A model generated the notes under the pieces. It was not told where the DNA came from and did no database searches. It was given only the letters and a program-made list of their open reading frames with translations. Positions 8,845 to 15,292 of a stretch of DNA of 64,000 nucleotides are shown here, piece by piece. The DNA lies in contig JACRLC010000082.1 of NCBI GenBank assembly GCA_016235425.1, forward strand, positions 1-64,000, read 5' to 3'. The first letter of the stretch is position 1. Every line of letters starts with the position of its first letter. The DNA is from Chloroflexota bacterium (GTDB lineage Bacteria > Chloroflexota > Anaerolineae > Anaerolineales > Villigracilaceae). Both the position numbers and the translations under genes were made by a program.

Positions 8845-9918
8845 TCATACCATCTCCAACTCCGCTCGAATGGCATCTGGTTTTAACCCAAGATTGATTC
8901 CCTGCGTGATCCAGCGAATGTTGCCGATTTCATTGATCTTCAACGCCACATAACCAAGAACCACGCCAATGCCCAGCGGGTCTTTTGCAATTTGTTCCGC
9001 CATCCATTCCAACCGGTAATGCTTTAGGTGTCTCTCGATATCGCTTAAGCGATTCGAATGAGTGTACGCTTCCAATCCAGCGCGCAATGCAGGTTCGAGG
9101 AACGTTCCTGAAAGAGTTTCTATAGCAGGGGCTACCATGTCCTGCCTGCAAGCGTTTGCAAGCAATTCAAATGGGATGTGCCCTGACCCGATAAATAGAT
9201 GCTCGATCTCGTCAGTGCCAAGCCGGTCACGGAGCAGGTCGCGCTCGTGCGGGAATTGGGCGAAACGCAGGACTGTCAACACATTGACCAGATCAGCCTC
9301 AAGTGCCAGGGCGTGAGACAGTGGGTCCACCATGCCTGTCTCGCTTCGCAAAGTTTGACGGGCCTCCTCGTAATACCACTGATCGAGGGCCAGTTCCATT
9401 TCGAATGTCTCTGCGCCTGGGGCCTCCGCCCGCACATTGAGAAGCGGCCAGGCGAACGAAAGGCCCATGCTTGCCAGCAGATCTATCGCCTCGCGCGGGT
9501 TGTTCAACTGGGTTAATTCGCGCAATGTGCTCATGCTCAATTCACCAATCGGCAGTAAGACAGTGAGAATATCGCCGGCGGGTACATTCTTCGAGATGCC
9601 GCGCAGGATCGCCTTGAGGTTGTGGATGTCATAAGTACGCAGGACGATGGCGGTCATCTTTCCAGCGCTTTCCATGTAAAAGCCGCGTATCTTCCCAACT
9701 GTGTTAACGAGATCAGTTCTCAGGGCCTCGTCAATGCACTGCATACCGGTGGCACGCGTCAGGGCGGTCTCGACCGATTTCTGGTAAACGGTTTTGGTCA
9801 AGGCCGCGATCAATCCCTGCAGACTGCCAGTCTCTGCCAGCGTTTCCAGTTCATGGCTGGAAAGCAGTCTTGATTTCATCACGTGCAAGCGCGCATTGCC
9901 ATAATCGTAATCAGGCAT
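8845..9918 (-). CDS. ntpC: V-type ATP synthase subunit C
   Basis: Funnel-shaped subunit (V0 d/AC39 family) joining the c-ring to the central stalk. The 357-residue length is normal. The N-terminus DYDYGNARLHVMKSRLL and the repeated helical units with conserved LRTYDIHNLKAILRG are family features. ATG 9918 has GAGGAA upstream. The spacing to subunit E is unusual: an 88-bp palindromic element (9939-10026) fills the junction and runs into the subunit E coding end. Confidence 0.92.
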   Translation of the reverse strand: MPDYDYGNARLHVMKSRLLSSHELETLAETGSLQGLIAALTKTVYQKSVETALTRATGMQCIDEALRTDLVNTVGKIRGFYMESAGKMTAIVLRTYDIHNLKAILRGISKNVPAGDILTVLLPIGELSMSTLRELTQLNNPREAIDLLASMGLSFAWPLLNVRAEAPGAETFEMELALDQWYYEEARQTLRSETGMVDPLSHALALEADLVNVLTVLRFAQFPHERDLLRDRLGTDEIEHLFIGSGHIPFELLANACRQDMVAPAIETLSGTFLEPALRAGLEAYTHSNRLSDIERHLKHYRLEWMAEQIAKDPLGIGVVLGYVALKINEIGNIRWITQGINLGLKPDAIRAELEMV

Positions 9919-9938
9919 GGAGTGTTTCCTCGGGCTGT

Positions 9939-10026
9939 GTGCGTCGCACCATGTTTAGCGGGAATGTTTCAAGCGGGAACCAGTCCCATTTCGTGGGACT
10001 CATCTCAGGGGGCAGGTGCGACGCAC
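9939..10026. repeat. 88-bp inverted-repeat element at the E/C junction
   Basis: Ends are perfect 12-bp inverted repeats (GTGCGTCGCACC at 9939-9950, GGTGCGACGCAC at 10015-10026), with an inner hairpin AGTCCCAT.TCGTGGGACT. The same termini and almost the same size (89 bp) are found at 14260-14348 inside the MFS gene. The subunit E stop codon (10005-10007) lies within the element, so the last codons of subunit E come from it. Confidence 0.85.
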
Positions 10027-10637
10027 TCACGGGTGTGTTTCTCCTCAGATTGCTCTTCCTCAAACAATGCGGCCAGGTGGCGGCGTAAAAACGCGGCCGC
10101 CCGCTCCAATCGGGACTCGAAGGTATTGATGACAACCACCCGGCCATCTTCACTTTTGGCGATCAGCCCGCCCCAGCAGTTCAGTTCGTAACTGACGGGC
10201 AGATCCAGATTCAAATCGTCGAGGATGTTTTTGAGCAATGTCCTGTCGCGCGGGTCGGCCAGGAGTTGAGCCTTGCCACCCGATGCGAGTTCGGTCAACG
10301 CTTCCTCGGTCAGCGTGCGCAACACTGCCGGGTAGGATAAATCAGAGCGAAGGGATGCGAGGCGTTCGCGCGCGCGGGTGATGGCAGTATCCACGAGGTC
10401 TTCCCTCACGTCGCCAACGATGCGCAAAGACTCCAGACGCGCTCGATGGAAAATCCGCGCGCGTTCCGCGATTGCTGGAGTGCTTGCAATGGTGCGGGCA
10501 TCTTCTTCGATCTGACGCGCTTCCATCCGCGCATGCGCCAGGATCTCGCTCACCTGAGATTGCATATTCTTCTCAATCTCTTGAACCTGCGCATCTCCTG
10601 AAGCGCGGATCTTCTCGAGGATGGCCTGCAAACTCAT
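10005..10637 (-). CDS. ntpE: V-type ATP synthase subunit E
   Basis: Peripheral-stalk subunit. The 210-residue product has a long N-terminal helix (ILEKIRASGDAQVQEIEKN...), heptad-like and charged, then the globular C-terminal domain with WGGLIAKSEDGRVVVINTFESRL, all typical. ATG 10637 is preferred over an in-frame codon at 10652 because it directly follows the subunit K stop. The C-terminal tail (TRECVAPAP) is encoded by a palindromic element, so the ancestral stop was probably nearby and the tail is acquired. Confidence 0.92.
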   Translation of the reverse strand: MSLQAILEKIRASGDAQVQEIEKNMQSQVSEILAHARMEARQIEEDARTIASTPAIAERARIFHRARLESLRIVGDVREDLVDTAITRARERLASLRSDLSYPAVLRTLTEEALTELASGGKAQLLADPRDRTLLKNILDDLNLDLPVSYELNCWGGLIAKSEDGRVVVINTFESRLERAAAFLRRHLAALFEEEQSEEKHTRECVAPAP

Positions 10638-10638
10638 C

Positions 10639-10881
10639 TTATTCGCCGCCAAGCAGTAACAGCATGGCCGCCACCGCGAAGCCCAGAATGACCATCGTTT
10701 CAGGGATGGCGATGAGCAGGATGATCATTCCCAGGGCCTCTGGTTTCTCGGCGATCACGCCAGCCCCGGCTGATCCGATCCGTCCTTGGGCCAGCCCCGT
10801 GCCGATGGCAGCCAGGCCAATCGCCAGTCCCGCGCCGATTGCAGTCAGTCCGGCTCCAATTGCAGTCAGGTCGAGCTCCAT
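10639..10881 (-). CDS. ntpK: V-type ATP synthase subunit K (c-ring)
   Basis: Membrane rotor subunit. The 80-residue product is a single two-helix hairpin, half the size of the four-helix form. Helix 1 is glycine-patterned (AIGAGLTAIGAGLAIGLAA), the loop reads AEKPEA, and helix 2 holds the ion-binding Glu in AIPETMVILG. A Gln just after the glycine-rich part of helix 1 (GLAQGRIG) aligns with the Gln that binds sodium in some c-subunits, so Na+ coupling is possible but unproven. ATG 10881 has an ideal ribosome binding site (AGGAGGTAAAAATG); a longer start at 10902 lacks support. Confidence 0.93.
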   Translation of the reverse strand: MELDLTAIGAGLTAIGAGLAIGLAAIGTGLAQGRIGSAGAGVIAEKPEALGMIILLIAIPETMVILGFAVAAMLLLLGGE

Positions 10882-10898
10882 TTTTACCTCCTTGTGAA

Positions 10899-12785
10899 TC
10901 ACAGGCGGCTTCTAAACGGCTCATAGGGCCTTCCGCCGCCTTCGTAAAATTTACGGAAGAACTCCACATAATGCAGACGTAAACTGTGGATCGTAGGGCT
11001 GAACATGCCCAGGACGAGATTCAGGGCATGGATCAAAATGGCGAGAATGGCGCCCACGATGACATTGCCCGCGATCCCAGCCACTTCGTTTGCCACTTTC
11101 GCAAGATAGACCGAGGCCAGTCCGATGGCCGCAATACGCAGATAAGAAAGGACATTACCGATCAGGGTGATGAATTCTATGGGCCCCATGATGACTCCCA
11201 GACAGCCCAGCGATGCGCTCAATAGCACGATGCCGATGATCACGGTGGCAATGGCAACATTCATGAATCCCTGAGGCAGGAAATCTGTCAACACGCCGAC
11301 CATGAAAAAGAGTCCGATCAAGCCCACAAGCATTCCGCCGCGCTCCAAGAGTTGGCTGCGGCTTCTGTCTTTAATAGCTTCCCACACGCCGAGGATCAAA
11401 CCCAACGTAATGTGAACAGCGCCAACCGCCACGCTCATGAGGAGCAGTCCCAACACGTGCTCTGAACTGGTGCGGTCAAACCATAGCGCGTGCAATCCAA
11501 AATATTCGCCCAGCGTGCCGAATGCCTCGCCGTATAAAAAGCCAAACAGGATTGACCAACCCGCTCCCATCGCCAGCACGATGAGAATGTCGCGGAGTAC
11601 TCCTGCTTTGAATCGGCGCAGAAATCCCAGGCTGAGCGCCAGAACCAGAATGCCATATCCCACGTCGCCAAGGATCATGCCGAAGAAGATGGGCAGGAAG
11701 AACGCCATCATGCGAGTCGGGTCAATGTGTCCGTAGCGCGGCAAGGCAAGCAGTTTGACCAGGCTTTCAAAGGGTTTAGCCGGTCTCGGATTTTGCAGGA
11801 CGACCGGCGCTCGTTTTTTCATTTCAGGCGTCATCTTCAATTTTTGGATGAGCACAGCATTGCCGACGTTTTCCCGAAGAGCCGTTTCAACTTTTTCGAT
11901 CTCTTTGACAGGAACCCAACCCGCCAGCACAAAGGTCAGGTCCGTTTCCCCAAACCGCGGCAATACGCGCGATGCTTCGATCTCATCCTGCAAGACAGCC
12001 CGCCAGACAGCCAGCTTTTCACACCATTGCATTGACAGTTCGCCCAGTTTGCGATTGATCTCTTTGATCTGTTCGGGGACGGATGCCATGCGGCGATACA
12101 GGGCCGTCAGGACAACATCGGGGGAGCCTTCTCCCAATTCGGCAGGCAGGCGCAGACGCGAGATGTCCTCGCGGCCCAGCAGGGCTTCAATCTCATTTGT
12201 GTATCTTTCAGGGAAGACGATCAGCATGGCGCGCGTGGAAACATCCACGTCGCTGGCTACCACCTCGGCAAGCCCATCGGTCAGATCGAACACACGCTTG
12301 CCCACGGTATCCAGAATGTCCATGTGCTCCCGGTTGACCAGGACGCCGACCGATCTATTCCCCGGTTCGCGTACAGAGATGGGAATGATCGGTAGCAGCT
12401 TGCGCAGAGTGGCTTCGTAACGCGGCAGGGAGGTCAGCTCGGATTCGAGCCGCTCGCGTTGGGAAGTGAGCGACTTTACCTCGGGCATAAGTTCTTCCAC
12501 GCCCGCGCGGGCCTCAATCAGGTAATTCCCCGAAGGAGAAATTGCGGGTTTCTGATGAACACCTCCCAGGGCATCCAGCAATCCTCCAAGGCGCGCGACA
12601 AGGAAACTGAGTTCCTCCTGTTGCCGAAGCGTGTCCCGATCCAGCGAGAGCGGGCGCGCCGAGACTTCGGGCAGGTCGGTCAGTTCTTCAATGTGCATAC
12701 ATCCCACCCGTCGTAATGTGTGGATCACAGCCTGCAGATTGACTTTAAGTCCCACGATCTCAACAGGGATCATTTCAAGATTCAT
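10899..12785 (-). CDS. ntpI: V-type ATP synthase subunit I
   Basis: Stator subunit (116-kDa/a-subunit family) that forms the ion half-channels. The 628 residues divide into a cytoplasmic part (about 1-340, ending near PFESLVKLLALPRYGHIDPT) and seven or eight membrane helices (about 350-600). The conserved late segment IEFITLIGNVLSYLRIAAIGLA contains the essential Arg, and a family tail FFRKFYEGGGRPYEPF ends the protein. ATG 12785 overlaps the upstream subunit gene by 11 bp, so translation is probably coupled. Confidence 0.95.
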   Translation of the reverse strand: MNLEMIPVEIVGLKVNLQAVIHTLRRVGCMHIEELTDLPEVSARPLSLDRDTLRQQEELSFLVARLGGLLDALGGVHQKPAISPSGNYLIEARAGVEELMPEVKSLTSQRERLESELTSLPRYEATLRKLLPIIPISVREPGNRSVGVLVNREHMDILDTVGKRVFDLTDGLAEVVASDVDVSTRAMLIVFPERYTNEIEALLGREDISRLRLPAELGEGSPDVVLTALYRRMASVPEQIKEINRKLGELSMQWCEKLAVWRAVLQDEIEASRVLPRFGETDLTFVLAGWVPVKEIEKVETALRENVGNAVLIQKLKMTPEMKKRAPVVLQNPRPAKPFESLVKLLALPRYGHIDPTRMMAFFLPIFFGMILGDVGYGILVLALSLGFLRRFKAGVLRDILIVLAMGAGWSILFGFLYGEAFGTLGEYFGLHALWFDRTSSEHVLGLLLMSVAVGAVHITLGLILGVWEAIKDRSRSQLLERGGMLVGLIGLFFMVGVLTDFLPQGFMNVAIATVIIGIVLLSASLGCLGVIMGPIEFITLIGNVLSYLRIAAIGLASVYLAKVANEVAGIAGNVIVGAILAILIHALNLVLGMFSPTIHSLRLHYVEFFRKFYEGGGRPYEPFRSRL

Positions 12786-13137
12786 TTGATCTCCCGCCTT
12801 CCTTCAGGCCAAGGACGATGCTTATGGCCTCCTGAATTGCCGCCTCCATGCGCGCCTGTCCCTTTCGGCTCAGGTCGGCAGCCTGATTGTGCGCACGCAC
12901 AAGAATGGTGCGCGCCTCCTCCTCGGCTTTGGAAACGATCCCTTTGCAATGAATCTGGCCTTCGCGGTTTCCAGCCTCCTGAGCCTGCTTTTTGAAAAGG
13001 GTGGACTGCGCGCGCGCATCGATCACGGTACGCTCAGATGCTTCGCGTACTGTTACGATTTTGCGTGTTATTTCTGCTTCCGCCAGGCGGATTTGGTCCA
13101 GTGGTGACAGCCCGGCAACGGATATTTGATCGGCCAT
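12775..13137 (-). CDS. V-type ATP synthase subunit H/G (peripheral stalk)
   Basis: First gene of the ATPase operon. The 120-residue product is almost entirely a charged helix (residues about 15-105, rich in Glu/Arg/Ala), like the coiled-coil G/H subunit that pairs with subunit E in the peripheral stalk. The assignment rests on shape and on position before subunit I, since sequence is poorly conserved in this family. ATG 13137 has GGAGGAA about 8 nt upstream. An in-frame codon at 13197 gives an unlikely N-terminus. Confidence 0.82.
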   Translation of the reverse strand: MADQISVAGLSPLDQIRLAEAEITRKIVTVREASERTVIDARAQSTLFKKQAQEAGNREGQIHCKGIVSKAEEEARTILVRAHNQAADLSRKGQARMEAAIQEAISIVLGLKEGGRSNES

Positions 13138-13331
13138 AAAGCGATTCCTCCGCCCGAACAGGCATGTTGGAATAATCAGCCAACCGTTTCGCTGCATCGG
13201 GCATCTGGGTTATTTTGGTGGTTTTTCCCGCTTGAGGATTGTGATGCGGAATACCTCTCAGCTTTCAGGGCGGCTTTTGAAGTAGATGAAAGAGGCTAAC
13301 ACTCACTTGCGGCAGGCATCCTTCTAATATC

Positions 13332-13360
13332 AGTTTAGCACAGGCACGGCTGCGATTCAA
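13332..13360 (-). promoter_or_regulatory. Candidate promoter of the V-ATPase operon
   Basis: On the minus strand: TTGAAT (13355-13360), a 17-nt spacer, then an extended -10 TGC-TAAACT (TAAACT at 13332-13337). Predicted start near 13325 leaves a leader of about 190 nt before subunit H/G. No other good match lies between the repeat element and the gene. Confidence 0.4.
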
Positions 13361-13460
13361 TAAAGTACGCTAACACAATTTGGTTGCCCAGCGGCCCTAG
13401 AGTCCAGCAAGGATTTGCCCCGTGGGGACATATCAGGCCTACGAGCATAAATAATCATAT

Positions 13461-13597
13461 GGGTGTGTTTCATTTCAGTTGAAACCGTCCCGCCCCGTCC
13501 TGGCCCGGACGGGACAGGGAAGGTTGGCTAAAACGACCGAAATTTCCCCGCAAAACCTTCGGGACGTTCTTTCTTTCAACCCATTTGAAACGCACCC
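13461..13597. mobile_element. 137-bp MITE-like element with 9-bp target duplication
   Basis: The element has imperfect inverted ends of about 24 bp (starting GGGTGTGTTTCA and ending TTTGAAACGCACCC). It is flanked immediately on both sides by the perfect 9-bp direct repeat TAATCATAT (13452-13460 and 13598-13606). It encodes nothing and sits upstream of the ATPase promoter in the 516-bp gap between the ATPase operon and the MFS gene. The parent transposon is not in this window. Confidence 0.8.
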
Positions 13598-13653
13598 TAA
13601 TCATATACCATTGTCCGTAACCAAAAAATTAATCGGATGAAACACGGAAAGGA

Positions 13654-14970
13654 TTATGCGTACTCACTCACCGGTGTTTGCTTCCGTAATCTGAACAGAC
13701 TGACCAGCAACCCGAGCGCTAACGTCGCCGCGCCGCTGTAGAATGGATATTCGATGTTGATGTCGTAGATGTAGCCTCCCCAAAGCGGACCAACCACGCG
13801 GCCCAGGCTTGTCATCGCGCTGTTCAATCCCATGACCGTGCCCTGATGCTCGCCCGCGAAAGCCGAGATGTATGAGTTCAGCGCGGGACCAATCAATGCA
13901 AGTGTAAGAATGAAAAATCCCAGGGCAAGAAGAGTGGTTATGTAATCAAAAGCCAAAGCCACCAGGACAAAACCAATCGCTCCTCCAAACAGGCCAAGAC
14001 GGATCAGAGTTAACTCACCAAGTTTTTTTGATAATGGACCAGTTAATCCACCCTGAACCAAGATAAGCACGATTCCCATCACCATCCAAATTGCACCAAC
14101 CTGTTTGGTGTTGAAGGCGAACTTATCCACAACGTACAGGCCAATCATGCCTTGAAAGTTGGTCATGCCGAAACTCATGATGAATATCAGCAGGAGCAGG
14201 ATCCCCGCGGGGCTGAGGAGGACACGCAGGTAGATGTCGCGGGTACGCGGACGCGGAGGGTGCGTCGCACCTGACTTGGCAGAATCAGCCTTATCGTTTG
14301 GATTCTCCCGATTAGGCGGAGCCGATTCATCTGTCAGGTGCGACGCACTCGTGTTAAACGGAACCAACTCACCCGTCGAGGATGAGGCGGGTTTTGATTC
14401 AGGCAAAAGAAAAATAACCAAAAGTAGCGCAAGGAAAGCAAGCCCTGATCCAACAAAAAATGGCAGGGACAGCGAATCCGTGGAAAGCAATCCGCCCATG
14501 AGTGGACCGAGGATCACTCCCACACCGACCATTGCGCCGAGTTGTCCCATGCCTTTGCTTTTTTCTTTTTGCGGGGTGTTATCGCCAATGTATGCCATCG
14601 CCGTGGGCATCGTTGCCGAGGAGAGAATGCCAGAGAGCGAACGGGCGATGAAGAGCATGACGAAAGTGTTGGCGAGACCGAACATGAAGAGCGTGACGGC
14701 ATAGCCAAGCACGCCGATGGCGAGGATGGGCTTGCGCCCGTAGCGGTCGGACAGGATGCCCCAGATGGGCGCGCAGACGAGTTGCATGAGCGAGTAGGTG
14801 GACATGAGCCAGCCGAGTTCGGTGCCGCCCGCGCCGAGTTTCTCGATGTAGAATGGCATGATGGGCATGACCATCCCGTAGCCCAACATCACCACGAGCA
14901 GGGTGAACGAGAGGATGAAAAGATTCTTGCGGCTGGCTGTGTTCATGGTGCGACCAATTTTTGTTGCCAT
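13654..14970 (-). CDS. MFS drug/metabolite exporter, TetA-like
   Basis: A 12-helix major facilitator of the DHA1/TetA type, likely exporting a small compound with proton antiport. The 438-residue product has motif A between helices 2 and 3 (GILSDRYGRKP), a glycine/proline-rich helix 5 (LGAMVGVGVILGPLMGG) and symmetric halves. The central cytoplasmic loop is extended by about 30 residues encoded by an 89-bp palindromic element (14260-14348), inserted in frame without breaking the protein. ATG 14970 is chosen for fit; no start has a strong ribosome binding site, and ATG 14946 is possible. It is the last gene of the run headed by the TetR gene. Confidence 0.85.
   Translation of the reverse strand: MATKIGRTMNTASRKNLFILSFTLLVVMLGYGMVMPIMPFYIEKLGAGGTELGWLMSTYSLMQLVCAPIWGILSDRYGRKPILAIGVLGYAVTLFMFGLANTFVMLFIARSLSGILSSATMPTAMAYIGDNTPQKEKSKGMGQLGAMVGVGVILGPLMGGLLSTDSLSLPFFVGSGLAFLALLLVIFLLPESKPASSSTGELVPFNTSASHLTDESAPPNRENPNDKADSAKSGATHPPRPRTRDIYLRVLLSPAGILLLLIFIMSFGMTNFQGMIGLYVVDKFAFNTKQVGAIWMVMGIVLILVQGGLTGPLSKKLGELTLIRLGLFGGAIGFVLVALAFDYITTLLALGFFILTLALIGPALNSYISAFAGEHQGTVMGLNSAMTSLGRVVGPLWGGYIYDINIEYPFYSGAATLALGLLVSLFRLRKQTPVSEYA
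14260..14348. repeat. 89-bp inverted-repeat element inside the MFS coding region
   Basis: Perfect 16-bp inverted ends (GTGCGTCGCACCTGAC at 14260-14275 and its complement at 14333-14348). Termini and size match the element at 9939-10026, but the interior differs. Its length is not a multiple of 3, yet the reading frame is kept, so the net insertion must include a few extra bases. Confidence 0.85.
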
Positions 14971-14995
14971 GACATCAGGGATGATGCACTGTGAG

Positions 14996-15238
14996 TTACT
15001 TCTTCTTTGATTTATTGAACATATCAACAACGGCGAGAAGCACCCCGACTCCCATCAAGCCATAGCCAATGAACCTGTTGTCGCCAAAGAGGATTCCTGC
15101 CAGTACAAACGCGAACGCAAAACTGGCTAATGGCGTGAGCCTTTTTTCTTTTCCATTCTTCGCCACAAAAAAGACAAGAACGGCGATAACCGCTAAAACT
15201 ACAATGGACACTGCAATCCAGATTTGTGAGATATTCAT
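14996..15238 (-). CDS. Small membrane protein (80 aa)
   Basis: I do not recognise the family. Three hydrophobic segments (about 5-26, 36-50 and 56-71) separated by a basic loop (NGKEKR) and ending in a lysine-rich tail (NKSKKK) indicate a small integral membrane protein. ATG 15238 has AGGAG with a 5-nt gap. It lies between the dikinase and MFS genes in the TetR-headed run. A long hairpin (15252-15284) precedes it. Confidence 0.65.
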   Translation of the reverse strand: MNISQIWIAVSIVVLAVIAVLVFFVAKNGKEKRLTPLASFAFAFVLAGILFGDNRFIGYGLMGVGVLLAVVDMFNKSKKK

Positions 15239-15251
15239 GGGAACTCCTTTC

Positions 15252-15284
15252 AGGTGACTGTCATCTTCGAGATGACAGTCACCT
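15252..15284 (-). terminator. Strong hairpin between dikinase and small membrane gene
   Basis: Perfect 14-bp stem (AGGTGACTGTCATC / GATGACAGTCACCT) with a 5-nt loop. No T-run follows on the minus strand, so it is more likely an mRNA-stability or attenuation hairpin than a simple intrinsic terminator. Confidence 0.5.
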
Positions 15285-15292
15285 TATCTTGC

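Noticed and set aside
8724-8876. Longer start for V-ATPase subunit F
   Set aside because: The extra 51 residues are translated palindromic repeat, while GTG 8723 has an ideal ribosome binding site and the family N-terminus.
15252-15284. Riboswitch upstream of the small membrane gene
   Set aside because: A single perfect hairpin without conserved aptamer features; better read as a stability or attenuation stem.
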